Below, one piece after another: positions 21,790 to 32,930 of a stretch of DNA of 64,000 nucleotides. Under the pieces are notes generated by a model. That model worked only from the letters and a program-made list of their open reading frames with translations, was not told where the DNA came from and did no database searches. The position numbers were made by a program, and so were the translations under genes. The stretch spans positions 2,506,001 to 2,570,000 of the forward strand of contig JAOTON010001027.1 of assembly GCA_034440635.1 (NCBI GenBank), written 5' to 3'. Every line of letters starts with the position of its first letter. Positions within the stretch are counted from its first letter, which is position 1. The stretch comes from Lepas anatifera. Lineage: Eukaryota > Arthropoda > Thecostraca > Lepadidae.

Positions 21790-22982
21790 CCAGGTGCACA
21801 AAGTATGAAACTTCCGACGAGATCTCGTTGGTGCGGGTGCCCTTGAAGACAGGAGCGAGTGGTGATAATTTTATTAACCTGGTGCGAATTTGGGAGACTG
21901 GTGCGAGGGAGGTGACACAGACAACCAAACAAATAATGGATGAATGTTTATAAAAACACAGGAGTGGGCCTTGCAAAACTTTTATTAACACGCGCATTGA
22001 CGGGGGTCTGAGCCACCTTCGCATTGACGGGGGGGGGCGGTACCCGCCCCTAAGATCTCGAGAACCACGATAGGTAGCGAAAAACGGTAAACGGCGTTGG
22101 GCTGCCCATCCACTTTCCATCGAAAACATTTGAACCATTTTTTTGTCAGGTCACATTTAAGGTCACGAGAGGTCAAACATGCCCGTCATAGGGATAACAT
22201 GTAAAATTCAGTTTTTCGGGCATTACATCTGAACAAGTAAAGATAGAGCAAAACGACTTAAACTATATGAATCCTCTTAGAAGCCGAATCGAATGATATA
22301 TAATTTGACCTTGCTAGGTCAAATCAAGGATTTGACCTGACCTGAGGTCAGGTCAGGGTCAAATTATATGAAATGCATATCATTAGAACCGCAAAGCCCA
22401 GGTGAGTCTCATGCAGCTAAAATAAATGTTCTATCACCATCCGTTACTGAGTTATTCCGTAAAACCATTTTTCCATGTATTTCAATGGAGAGGTCATGCC
22501 TCGTACCTGACCTTAGGTCATCGATATCAAAAATACCGGAACATATGTTAGAGAACTCGATGGGGCCATTATGTGATATGAGTTTCAATCGGATAAGTTC
22601 ACCCTGCTCCGACTTATGCTATCTTAAACTTTTTTTGAGGTCGGGTCACTTGACCTGTACTGGTGACCTGACCTGAGATGACCTAACCTTAAAATTTTCA
22701 CGAAGTTGTAAAAATGATGAGGGAAAAGGTATACAGTACGGCGGCGCTACGCGCCGCGTTTTTCTGTCTCCGAAAAACCCGAGGGGGGCGGGTCCCGCCC
22801 CCCCGTCAATGGCGTGTTAAGAGAGTCAGCATTGCATCGTGTGGGTAGGGATGGGTTCGTTCTTCTCCTGGGTATATCGTGGATTGGTGTGAATATGAGG
22901 TGGCTGGCGGTGCGCATTTATGAGATAATTTTAGATGGCTGGTGCGACTCGGCTGGCCTGCTGCCATACTTACCAGACTGGG
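21790..22982 (+). mobile_element. Non-autonomous hAT-like element, copy 2 (interrupted)
   Basis: Same family as 2366-2747. Starts CCAGGTGCACAAAGTATG and ends CATACTTACCAGACTGGG, flanked by TCGAAAT at 21783-21789 and 22983-22989. It inserted into the outer F2 element and was later split by the inner F2 element at 21989-22816; without it the element is about 0.36 kb, close to copy 1 (382 bp). Confidence 0.85.
21989..22816 (+). mobile_element. TTAA-flanked AGGTCA-rich element, family F2, inner copy
   Basis: An 828-bp element flanked by TTAA at 21985-21988 and 22817-22820. Ends CACGCGCATTGACGGGGG (left) and, read inward, CACGCCATTGACGGGGGG (right). The inverted repeat is doubled at the left. The interior has many AGGTCA/TGACCT motifs and a GGCGCTACGCGCCG hairpin. 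It lies inside a hAT-like element that itself lies inside another F2 copy. Confidence 0.88.
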
Positions 22983-23659
22983 TCGAAATTACTACAGAAA
23001 ATTCGAAACATTTTTTTCAGGTCACATTCAAGGTCACTAGAGGTCAAGGCATGCCACCATGTGGATAACATGCTCATGTTCGGAGGATTTGGAATCCTCG
23101 GAGCAAACCGATTCGAGGGATATATAATATTACCTTGGTAGGTCAAATCAGATAAAATACAGGTTTGACCTGACCTGAGGTCATGTCAAGACCAGATTTG
23201 GTCAAAATGCATATCATTAGAACTGCAGGGATGAGGCGAATCTAATGCTGTTCAAATAATCGATCTATCACGATCCATTACTAAGTTATTTAGTTTAAGT
23301 CATTTTCAATGTATTTCCAATGGAGAGGTCATAGCTCGTACCTGACCCTAGGTCATCCATATAGAAATACCATTTTTTGTTGTAGAATTCAGTCGGCCTA
23401 TTATGTGATATGAGTTTCAATCGGATAAGCTCAACCTGTTCTGACTTATGCTATCTTAAACTTCTTTAGGTGAGTTCACTTGACCTACACTGATGACCTG
23501 ACCTGGAATGACCTAAACCTTAAAATTTTGACCAAAGTTGTAAGAGTGATCAGAAAAAATGTGTGCCAAGTACGGCGACGCTACGCGCCGCCGTTTTTAT
23601 TCTGTCTAAAAAACCGAGGTGGGTGGGTACTCGCACCCGCGCGTCAATGCGCGTGTTAA

Positions 23660-24649
23660 TACTCCTCTTCAGGGACGTAACTTTGTGAAAAAGTTGAACG
23701 GCTTCAACTTCTTTCCCCTCCAGGTTTGAGGCATTTAATGAATTATCCTTCGATTTTTTCCTATGCTTACTTGCTTACTTGTCTATTTGATTTGTATGTC
23801 GCTCCTGAGAGCCGAGTTCGATTATTACCGTTTAATCATTCCCGCAAAAGTCAGATGAAAAGCCAATTTTGACAACTTAGTTGGGGAAAATCCCGGGAAA
23901 TCAGAAGACTGAATAGTTAAGGAAAGTGACAGTGGTGCCTTCACTTCACTTCACTTCAACGTAGCAAAGTATCGCAATAGGGTGCCTAACCTTCTCATTC
24001 ACTGCGTTAGAGATAGCAATCTTCTATCTCGTGCGACTCTGCAAGTCATTTTCGTTCGGGGAAACTTCCTTCTCTTGGGGTACAAATTGGCCCCCGGTGG
24101 GGGGTGGGGGGAAATTCTGACCTCTGCATTCCCGTCTCATCTCCAATTTTTTAGAATTCCTGTTGGAGGCAAGAATTAACACTTATTTTTTCGTGAGGTT
24201 AGTGCGTCAGTGTTTTTTCTTTTTACTTCCAGGAAAACGATTCTAACGGCTACCGATCGTGGAATTGAAAATCCCCGAATACAAATTCGAGCGTGAAAAT
24301 TATTCGTCGATCATTGAGGCCAAATTCTTGATTGCCGAATAGCAGTCCCGGACCACCTATTTGTCCACCACAGGCCCATCACTGGAAATGACCTGAAAAA
24401 TAGATGTCATTATACCTACAGCTGTTATCTACTGTTATCTGTGGTCTACTGTCATCTATGCCTGAGAAACCTGAACATTTCACCAGCTGGTCAATTTATA
24501 GTAACTGGGGGGGGGCTGTTCTGCCCACCAGTACCCCATGCTACGCCCACCAGTGATTTTTGCCCTCAAATGTAAATGCAACTACCGCAATCCAAACTGC
24601 ATGCCTTGCGACGTCAATTGTACCTACTACGCTCGTCAGTTTCTAAATG
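23660..24649. other. Unassigned stretch
   Basis: No convincing exon or complete repeat. A short Cys-rich frame (CKCNYRNPNC..CDVNC) at 24.56-24.64 kb stops where the F4 element begins; too short to call. Confidence 0.45.
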
Positions 24650-25025
24650 TTAACCCTTGCCCCGGTGGCGGCTTTTTGAACACCCCCTTCGGGTTTTTCC
24701 GGCGGCACGAAAAAACTACGGCGCGGAGCGCCGCCGTACTTGGCACATCTTATCCTTGATTGATTCCGCAACTTTCCCCAAATTTTAAGTTTGGGTAATC
24801 TCAGGTCAGGTCACCAGTGCAGGTCAAGTGTCCTCACCTAAAAAAATGTTTAAGGTGGTAACAAAAAAATGGGTGAACCTATTGGATTGGAACTTATAAT
24901 ACATAATGACCCCACCGAGTTCTACAAAATTTGTTCCGGGACTTTTCATATCGATGACCTAAGGTCAAGTACGGACCATGACCTCTCCATTGGAAATACA
25001 TGGGAAACACAGAAATTGGGCTGTA

Positions 25026-25960
25026 GGGGAGACCGGGGCTGGTTGAATCATTTTTCACTTTTCCCTCCGTAGCTAATAATCCACAAGATCTATCGAAAAT
25101 TGGATACCACCATCCAAAATGTATTTCTTTTCCCCACCAAATGACAGTTAATATTTTCCCAAAAACAAATACATTTTACCACAATACACTTTTGAAATCA
25201 GCTCTGCACCTGATGCAAACTGCCCCCATGCCGGGGTAATTTGCATCAGTCCCTGGGGCAGCTTGCATCGTGAGGAATTAGTGCACAGAAACACAATACA
25301 ACGTCAGATTCCTTTATTGGTAGGCACGTTTCCCATTCAGTGGAGGCACGTTTCCCATCGGATACCCCTCCAAGCTTACCTACTCAGGGTCAGAGTCACA
25401 TTGGTGACAGATATAGCACCTGCTTCTCGAAAGTGACGCGCTCCTCCCCCACTTTCGACGCCCATGCCAATAATTATTGCAATAATACATCCTTATGACT
25501 ATTCAAATTTCTCATAAACAAAACTAAGCGCCGGGGTATAGGTTGCAACAATGTTTCAACCTGCCCCGCGAAAAATGATTCGTCTTGCCCCGTCCGTGCC
25601 CTCAATCAATCGTGGCGCCAAATACTGCACAAGCCAAGAGGTCCCGCCAAAAGTCTTTGCCTCAATTGAAGACTGGAGAAACATGCTTTAACCTGCCAGG
25701 CTTATGACCAGCGTGCATGTTATCTTGTATTTCATTTAGAACGTAATGTAACAGACTAAAAAAATACTTTCACCCTAGAAAAAATGAGTTTTTGCCTCCT
25801 CACCTGGTATCGGCCGACCGCCTTCGCTGGTTTCTTCACCGGAAAGACATTGCGCGCGCGCGGTTCTAGTGGGCCCGCTTAAACTGTTATATAGTGAATA
25901 TCTTTTTAGTTACAGCCCCTGATGCATTCAACCCGTGATGCAACCAGCCCCGGTCTCCCC
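25026..25960. mobile_element. TA-flanked DNA transposon, GGGGAGA termini (935 bp)
   Basis: Perfect 20-bp terminal inverted repeats GGGGAGACCGGGGCTGGTTG with a TA dinucleotide on each side (25024-25025, 25961-25962). Subterminal regions repeat TGCATC/GATGCAA and CCCCGG motifs, likely transposase-binding sites. No transposase. TA duplication suggests the Tc1/mariner group, but the superfamily is not certain. Confidence 0.85.
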
Positions 25961-26291
25961 TATTTGTGTAGATAAAGCTGATAATACCTTCATATTATGC
26001 AAATCAAAGTATCCTGGCCCCTTTCCAGATTAATGCTGCAATTTTTGACCTGTGACCTCTGAGAGGTCATCTGGAGCTACTCAAGCAGTTTTCAGACTTG
26101 GGTCAATAACTTTGCATGGCATGATGATACATATTTTATTTTTATACCATTGCGTTTGGATTGCTATTACAAATCGATTGGTATGCATATTGGCTATGCT
26201 AGGTCAAAAAGTGACCTTGACCTGGCCTTAGGTCAGGTCATTTTTGTTAGTGAGCTAGCATGGTCATATTAAAAATATGACGGAGACACAC

Positions 26292-26343
<52 letters not shown>
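26292..26343. repeat. (AT)n microsatellite
   Basis: About 26 AT units directly abut the left end of the 6.2-kb TA-flanked element. Together with the (TA)n at 32581 it is the split target of that insertion. Confidence 0.9.
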
Positions 26344-26346
<3 letters not shown>

Positions 26347-27099
26347 GAGAGTGGGGGAGACATGGGACGCAGGAGAAGTGGGACACGCCTATTTTTTAAT
26401 CTAGGAGTAAGCCAAAATTATAATTTTTCGTTGATTCCCGCACTATACGTGCCGTTGCACATCACTAGGGAGACAGCTTCCTTTTCCGGCGGGTGCTGGA
26501 AGCGGGAGGTGAGTGTTCCTTAAAAAGTTAATGTTTTTACGTTTTCTTGAGTGGATTTTCTGCTAAATATGTTACCGAAAAATTGTCTATTTTGGTCCAC
26601 TAAAGCTGCTGTCGTATTCTCCATCGATCTGTACCATCCTCGAATAACGAAAGGGGTTTTGATTTTACTGACATCGCAATTCTGAAAAAATGGCGGGGTC
26701 GGGAGAACTGGGACAAGTTGTCCCACTTCTCCCCTTGCTGTCCCACTTCTCCTTGTACTGTAATTTGACTGATTGTACCTATATATTTTTACTTTGATGG
26801 AAATATGGTTGTGTCGGATTTTTATAGTGATTCTGGTCGTCAGCTTGTTTTTCTTCTTTCGTGGTTTATAAATCGAGATCAGAATAAAGACCATAAGTTC
26901 AATATGGCGGAATTATCTGTAAAAACAGCATTTCATCCATGCAAGCCCCAGGGGCGAATCCAAGTGGGGGGGCGATGGGACGATCGCCCCCTTGGACCGA
27001 CCTTAAGCACTGGAAAGAAATTCCCCCAACTTCAGCCGCCCCCTCGCAGGAGGGGCGGCTCTACCCTTGCCCCGCAAATTGTCTTCCAAATGCCACCCA

Positions 27100-27208
27100 A
27101 ATTTAGTGTAGTCGGGCCCCTTGTAATCCACTCAAAGCATCTGAGTCTGCGACCAGGCCCCTCAGAATTATCCCAGGCCCACTATCGAAGCCGAGACCAT
27201 ATTATAAC
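27100..27208 (+). repeat. 207-bp tandem repeat, left piece before hAT insertion
   Basis: Contains GGCCCCTTGTAATCCACTC ... CTGAGTCTGCGACC ... CTCAGAATTATCCC, the same unit as 30930-31560. It is cut at the hAT element's target duplication. Confidence 0.8.
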
Positions 27209-27216
27209 CAGGGATG

Positions 27217-27365
27217 CGGAGCCGGAGCCGGAGCCGGAGCCGGGGCCGGTCGGAGCCGACCATTTTGCCCGGAGCCGGAGCCGGAGCCAGAGCCGCCGAA
27301 ACACTTTTGATCGGAGCCGGAGCCGGAGCCGGAGCCGTCAGAAAGGGTCCGGCTCCGGCTCCCAA
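27217..27365 (+). repeat. GGAGCC hexamer array, left
   Basis: Blocks of GGAGCC(GGAGCC)n are separated by spacers such as GACCATTTTGCCC. The right-hand array has the same hexamer in the same orientation and a matching spacer (GACTATTTTTCCC), so the arrays are direct rather than inverted repeats, unusual for subterminal motifs. Confidence 0.85.
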
Positions 27366-29090
27366 AGAGCTGTAAAATTACCAAAAATCAAACGTGAAAT
27401 GGTCACATTTTACCTCGTGAGATGTCGCATGGAAACACCTTTATTCACCTGAAATATTACATTTTCGCAATATGTTATGTATATCGAGATTAATGAAATA
27501 TTGCAACTAGGGTGTTCCGTAGACGGTCTCACTCTCGGGCAGGTAATGCGCCCCGGCCATTTAGCATGGGCAGAAATTGGCAACAAATGAAAGCATTGAC
27601 GGACACTGGCGGATCCATGAGGGGGAGCAAAAAGGCATTTGCCCCCAAACTGCCCAATTTTTGGCGATTTTCTTAAAAAAAACCATATGTTTTTCACGAT
27701 TTACCCCATACCGTCGGCCTGCATCCGCCCCTGTTGACAGACGCAGGGGTATGCCATTCCGGTCATGCCCCCCACCCAAAGCCCTGGAAGGGGGCAGACT
27801 ATCTTTTGGCCCCCAAAGGCCGAAGAAATTGTTTGAAAAAGGTGTTTACACTAGGTCTGTTGAGCAATAAAATCTTTGCTCCCATCTCCCCATAGTGAGC
27901 GAACCAGCTGCTGGGCCCTGGGGAGTAGGGTGGTTGGTTCCGATTTTTCTCGAAAAGGAATTATGCCATCAGCCTATCTGATGTGTTTTTCGATGTTGAA
28001 CACTGTTAACTTAGGGTCGTTCAAACAAACTTTTTTCTTTTCAGACTCGAACTCACTTTTTGCCATTATATATTCAATTCTGATTTCAATGAGCTACATT
28101 CCAAGCGTCTACGACAGCGGGAAAGATCGCCTCAAAATGGTTAAAGATTTCATGTTTCGGGCGCTGTTGGCCGCCCGGCGCTGCAGTCTCCCTTGTTAAA
28201 TTGGGATATAAGGGGTGCATAACCTACCAGTAAAGACAGCGTGGCATGTGCGTGTGTATAAGAGCGGTAGATGGGATTTAACATGCAGGCATTTACTTGT
28301 CAGATGTATATGTAGCGCAATACAAATACATGTTATTCCACAAAAGACCTGAAATTAAATGATTCAGCACCCTTGTACTCTAAATCCCGACAGAACATGA
28401 ATGCTTCCGGAGGCGAACCTTTCTCTAGTAACTATCGCTGGAGAACGTCGTGAGGCAGGGACTTCTCCATATTCTTCTGCGAACTATTTAAGAGCTCTGG
28501 TACTGATAAAAGAAGATACTGTTTCATATTTTCATCCTTTAGGTGGCTCACAAAATCTTCCACCAGCTTCACTCCACGTTCTGTGGGACCGTTCACGACA
28601 GTAAGTTCTGGAATACCTTGAAACAGGGGAAGCTATACCAGCTTCTCAACAGAGCCATTTCTGGTCAGAATATTTCAGATTCAGGCAATCGAATACCAGC
28701 CAGCTGTCAGGAGTAACAAGCTGGCTGAGGCTTAGTACCGACCATTTACAGAGCTCTTCATAGCCTCTATCGGAAACTTAAGCCTGCCCTAGTCAAATGT
28801 GAATCGTTTGCTGTTTTGGCCAATTGTTGTGCGACTGGCTCCTTACCTCCACGATGGTGGTTCTCACCAGCGCGACAGAATATAACTTTCTGTGCACAGA
28901 TACCACAGCTGATGACAAATTGATTTCAGCACATTCAGGGCGATTTCTATATTAACTTAATGAAAGCACTGCATTGCATTTTATGGATAGCTTTGAGGCT
29001 CATAGAAGGCTCTAAAGCTGACTATCCGCGACGGAGGAACCCAAATGCATGGTTTAGAACCACTTATAAGAAAAACCGCGAACTGTTTCG

Positions 29091-29285
29091 GAGTCTGAGT
29101 GGCTCAGTCGGTTAGCGCTTGCGCTCGGCTTGGCCAATGACATTCATTATGTGCTGGGTGTCGTGGGTTCGAGCCCACCCAGGGGCAGAACCTGGCGCCC
29201 TGCTCTAGCCCGAGCTAATTCTTTCCCTCTCTCCTCTGATGACATATGACCTGAGCAGTTGATGCGTTGTTAAACTCCAAAAATT
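29091..29285 (+). mobile_element. tRNA-derived SINE
   Basis: Has a pol III A box (TGGCTCAGTCGG, 29100-29111) and B box (GGTTCGAGCCC, 29166-29176) with tRNA-like pairing around the T arm (GTGGG/CCCAC). The head is followed by a body and a tail ending TGCGTTGTTAAACTCCAAAAA. A-to-B spacing is longer than in most tRNAs and no acceptor stem closes, so it is not a working tRNA gene. It lies in the loop of the 2.4-kb foldback element. Confidence 0.65.
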
Positions 29286-29299
29286 ATAATATTCTGTCT

Positions 29300-29530
29300 T
29301 TAAGTATCTTCTGGAATGATGAACGGAATCTGACACAGTAGTACCACGCACTTCATGCCATAAATGTCCGATATTCCATAATATGGCTCGCTGGTGAGCT
29401 CCAGGTCTTCTAAACAGACAGTTGTTGGAGACAACCCCTCCTGACAGCCACACGTAAACCAGCTTGCGCAATTCGAGATAATACTCCGATATTGTGTAGA
29501 GGCGCTGAAGTCAATGTGCAAACGCAACTG
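29300..29530 (-). pseudogene. Exon-like stretch of unknown origin in the foldback centre
   Basis: A minus-strand open frame (about 75 codons, ending IPFIIPEDT) follows an acceptor-like AACAG. Composition looks protein-like (SEPYYGISDIYGMKC), but no family is recognised and it lies within the arm/centre boundary. It could be a captured host exon or chance. No function is assigned. Confidence 0.25.
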
Positions 29531-30737
29531 TTATTTGTGACCAGAAAGTTATAATCTGCTTCGCAAATAAGAATCACAATGCTAAAGGTAAAAAGGCAGT
29601 GATATAGTACCTGGCCTAAACAGCAAAACCATCCACCTTTCAGTTAGCTAGGCTAAAGTTTCCGACAGAGGCTATGAAGAGCTCGGCTCGATACCAAGCC
29701 TCTCCCAATTTCTCATTCCTGAAAGCTGGATGGTATTCGAGCGCCTGAATCTGAAAGATTCTAACATGAAATGGCTCCGTTGAGAAGCTGGTGACTGGTA
29801 TAGCTTCCCCTGTTTCAAGGTATTCCAGAACTTACTGTCGTGAATGGTCCCACAGAACGTGGTGTGAAGCTGGTGGAAGATTTCGTGAGCCACCTAAAGG
29901 GTAAAAATATGAAACAGGATCTTCTTTTATCAGTACCAGAGCTCTTAAATAGTTCGCAGGAGAATAGGGAGAAGCATCTGCCTCACGACGTTCTCCAGTG
30001 TTAGTTACTAGAGAAAGGTTCGCCTCCGGAAGGCATTCCTGTTCTGTCGGGATTTAGAGTACTAGGGTGCTGAATCATTTAATTTCAGGTCTTTTGTGGA
30101 ATAACATGTATTTGTATTGCGCTGCAAATACATCTGACAAGTAGATGCCTGCATGTTAAATCCCATCTACCGCTCTTATACGCACGCACATGCCAGGCTG
30201 TCTTTACTGGTAGGTTATGCACCCCTTTCATCCCAATTTAACAAGGGAAGACTGCAACGCCGGGTGGCCAATTGCGCCCGAAACATGAAATCTTTAACTG
30301 TGTCGAGGCGATCTTTCCCGCTGTCGTAGACGCTTGGAATGTGGCTCATTGAAATTAGAATTGAATATATAATGGGACAAAAGTGGGTTCGAATCTGAAA
30401 AAAAATTTGAACGACCCTGCTGTTAGCTCATCGAGGTTTTTCTTTGCGGGCTGTCCAAGTTTTACTTGATCGTTGTATCTTTAATTTTTTATGTGGGTTT
30501 GCGGGCATGTCTGACCCATATTTCTGTTTGCCATAACAGTGCAGTGCAGTTTGCCATACGACTGCACTGCAGTGTAGGTTGGTCCAGTTTTGAGGTTCAC
30601 TGGCCTTTGGCATCTGGTCAAGAGCGTTCGTTCATCCAGTCGCCATTTTTCATTCGTACAAATACATAGTCACTTTGTATCTGATGGGCTTTCACGCCCT
30701 TGAGAACGTTTCGATCACATTGTGGATATAGGTACAT

Positions 30738-30900
30738 TACCGGAGCCGGACCCGGAGCCGGAGCCGGTCGGAGCCGACTATTTTTCCCGGAGCCGGAGCC
30801 GGAGCCGGAGCCGTTAGGACACTTGAACCCGGAGCCGGAGCCGGAGCCGGAGCCGAAATCATAACCCCGGACCGGAGCCGGAGCCGGAGCCGTCCAAAAT
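30738..30900 (+). repeat. GGAGCC hexamer array, right
   Basis: Four blocks of three to five GGAGCC units with short spacers, next to the right terminus of the hAT element. Confidence 0.85.
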
Positions 30901-30929
30901 TGTCTCGGCTCCGCATCCCTGATTATAAC

Positions 30930-31560
30930 CCGTTGCAGAGCATTCCCTTGTATTTCACCCGGACTCCTGTGGCTCACCGGGCCCCTGCGGTTAACCCGGA
31001 CCTCATGTGGCTATCCGAGCACCCTAACATGCCTCCAGGCCCCTTGTAGTCTACTTGGAACCTCTGAGTCTGCGACCGGACCCCTCAGAATTATCCCGCA
31101 CCTATTGCTACCGAAGCCGGGCCCTTATTCTCAGCCTTTGCAGAGAATTCCCCTGTAATCACCCCGAGTCATTTGTGACCACAGCCGGGCTCCCTGCGGT
31201 TGACCTAGACCTCATGTGGCTATCCGGGTACCCTAACATGCATCCAGGCCCCTTGCAGTCCACTTGGAAGCTCTGAGTCTGCGACCGGGTCCCTCAGAGT
31301 TATCCCGGGCCCACTGCTACCGAAGCCGGATCACTATTCACAGCCGTTGCAGAGAAATCCCCCTGTAATCCAACCGGGCCCTTTGTGACCACAGCCTGAC
31401 TCCCGCGGTTCACCCAGACCTCCTGTGGCTATCTGGGCCTCCTGAAATGCTTCCGGAGCGCCTGTGGTTCACTGGGACCTATGTGTCCGCGACGGGGCCC
31501 CCTCACGGTGGCCTCAGACATACTGTGGCCGAAGGCAGTCTCCTATTTCCAGCATTCATG
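30930..31560 (+). repeat. 207-bp tandem repeat, main block
   Basis: The marker CTGAGTCTGCGACCGG occurs near 31064 and 31272, giving a period of about 207 bp. Joining 27100-27208 to this block restores a third unit in register, independent proof of the hAT insertion point. Degenerates after about 31.4 kb. Confidence 0.8.
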
Positions 31561-32577
31561 CCTCCCCGTGGTCTACCTGGGCCTTCTGTGGCTACTGTCG
31601 GTCCCTGCCTTGCTTGTGGGTTCCCTTTGGTCTCGGCCCCTTTGTAGCTGTAACTTTGGGCCCGGGTTGGGAGTAGTAGGTATAGTATCCTAAAATCTTA
31701 ATTCACGCAGGCCAAGAATATTGTATGCGGGCTAAGATGGTCCTGATCAATGATCCTGGTCGAAATTTGCCCAGTCCATGGATTTGTGGAGATCCAGTCC
31801 AATGATGAGTGGACATCAGCGATTTTAGGGGCAGTTCATAATTTTGGGGCTACTACAGTTCTTGGAATTATTTACCCCCAAAACGGAGGTTGACGTTTTT
31901 CTTGCTCGCCGATGCATCTTCATAAGTACGTTTTTTATTAAAAAAGATTATAATTTGCATAATCGGGCCCCCACAGCTATTTCGGGCTTCTTTCGAGGAG
32001 GCCGGGCCCCTGTACGGGTTCGCCTTCCCTTGGGAAATTGCTGGATCTGCTCCTAGCCAACACCTATATACTATGTAGCTGCCCTATCCTACATGCAAAC
32101 CTGGAGAATTAACAGATCCATATAACAACGTCCCGTGCGATACATCACCGCAACAACAAAAAGTTTTTTCAAATGTGTGTATAATAAGGAATACCTACAT
32201 TTTTTCAAATATATCGCGCAGACAATCAATTATAGCTTCTACAGTTTATTTTCAAAAGGTGTCATATAGATGTTACACTTTATAAGATTTAGACATGATT
32301 CTTCAGTAGTCCCACCTCTCCCCTTTGTGTCCCACTTCTGAACACCCATTGTCCCAGTTCTCCTGCAGCTGTCCCAGTTCTCACTAACCATAGACTTCTA
32401 CAAAAACTTAATTTTTCACAATTCTACTCTGTTTACGCCCTAAAAAGACACATACATCCATAACCAAATGTTTCTTCCACCATGTGATGCTTATACAATC
32501 TATCAGAAACACTTAATTAAATTTATATAATTTTTTAAACTTGCCGCTTGTTTAATGTCCCAGTTCTCCCCACTCTC

Positions 32578-32580
<3 letters not shown>

Positions 32581-32622
<42 letters not shown>
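32581..32622. repeat. (TA)n microsatellite
   Basis: Right half of the TA microsatellite split by the 6.2-kb element. Confidence 0.9.
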
Positions 32623-32625
<3 letters not shown>

Positions 32626-32930
32626 CACATTATTCGATTTTCCGTGGCGAGAGGAAGCGAATAGTGCCTAAAAAATTATTCTAACTCAACTCTGTCAGAT
32701 GCTAGAGCCCAAAAACTTTGCTCAAGATGCAAACTTGTTTTACCTGTCATGACCACAATATTGACCTGAGCCAAAAAGTGACCGATATAGTTTCGTCATG
32801 AATTTGTAGGACCTATCCACCAGCATTCACGATTTTTTTGCTATCCCGCCTAGGGGCCGAGTTCGAGGGGGTGTGCAAACATCCCCCCCAGGGCGAAGGT
32901 GGCTCGGAGGTCCACCGGGGCGCGGGTTAA

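Larger units (their letters stand above)
21653..23655 (+). mobile_element. TTAA-flanked AGGTCA-rich element, family F2, outer copy (interrupted)
   Basis: The left end starts CACGCGCATTGACGGCGG; the right end, read inward, starts CACGCGCATTGACGCGCGGG. Right flank is TTAA (23656-23659); left flank is TTAG (21649-21652), one base decayed. The inverted repeat is doubled at the left end. It is split by the hAT-like element at 21790-22982; without it the element is about 0.8 kb. The interior is AGGTCA-rich and includes a GCGCTACGCGCCG hairpin near the right end. Confidence 0.82.
28012..30419. mobile_element. 2.4-kb foldback element with arms of about 0.9 kb
   Basis: Arms at about 28012-28950 and 29505-30419 are inverted copies that look roughly 90% identical at the outer ends and less toward the middle. 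Termini are TAGGGTCGTTCAAA and, read inward, CAGGGTCGTTCAAA. Flanks CTGTTAACT (28003-28011) and CTGTTAGCT (30420-30428) make a 9-bp duplication with one mismatch, the size expected of Mutator/FB-type elements. Both arms hold a short exon-like stretch bounded by TTTAG and GTAAGT. The centre contains a tRNA-derived SINE. No transposase was recognised. Confidence 0.75.
27209..30921 (+). mobile_element. hAT element with GGAGCC-repeat subterminal regions (3.7 kb)
   Basis: Ends CAGGGATGCGGAGCC and its reverse complement GGCTCCGCATCCCTG, flanked by the perfect 8-bp duplication ATTATAAC at 27201-27208 and 30922-30929. CAGGG termini and 8-bp duplications are diagnostic of hAT transposons. Subterminal arrays of GGAGCC lie at 27217-27365 and 30738-30900. 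The interior is mostly another insertion (28012-30419); the remaining 1.3 kb has no transposase, so it is non-autonomous. Confidence 0.9.
26344..32580. mobile_element. TA-flanked DNA transposon, GGGGAGAGTGGGG termini (6.2 kb)
   Basis: Left end GGGGAGAGTGGGGGAGACA; right end, read inward, GGGGAGAGTGGGGAGAACTG. It inserted into a TA microsatellite. Both subterminal regions repeat GTCCCACTTCTCC or GTCCCAGTTCTCC (about 26.70-26.76 kb and 32.31-32.57 kb), consistent with transposase-binding arrays. It carries a tandem repeat of about 207 bp, interrupted by the hAT element at 27209. No intact transposase. Same terminal style as 25026-25960. Confidence 0.82.
24654..32926 (-). mobile_element. TTAA-flanked AGGTCA-rich element, family F4 (heavily interrupted)
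   Basis: Flanked by TTAA at 24650-24653 and 32927-32930. The left end starts CCCTTGCCCCGGTGG; the right end, read inward, starts CCCGCGCCCCGGTGG and has a second, diverged repeat (CGCCCTGGGGGG) after a GAGCCACCTT spacer, the doubled end of this superfamily. Removing the nested elements at 25026-25960 and 26344-32580 leaves about 1.1 kb, the normal size for the group. It retains the AGGTCA-rich body and a GGCGCGGAGCGCCG hairpin near 24.72 kb. Confidence 0.8.

Noticed and set aside
24538..24649. Cys-rich frame CKCNYRNPNC..CDVNC beside the F4 element
   Set aside because: Only about 37 codons before the transposon boundary; the spacing does not match a zinc-binding family I can name.
29091..29192. 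Apparent tRNA gene
   Set aside because: A and B boxes are good, but no acceptor stem or normal anticodon arm can be drawn and a SINE-like body and tail follow; called a tRNA-derived SINE instead.
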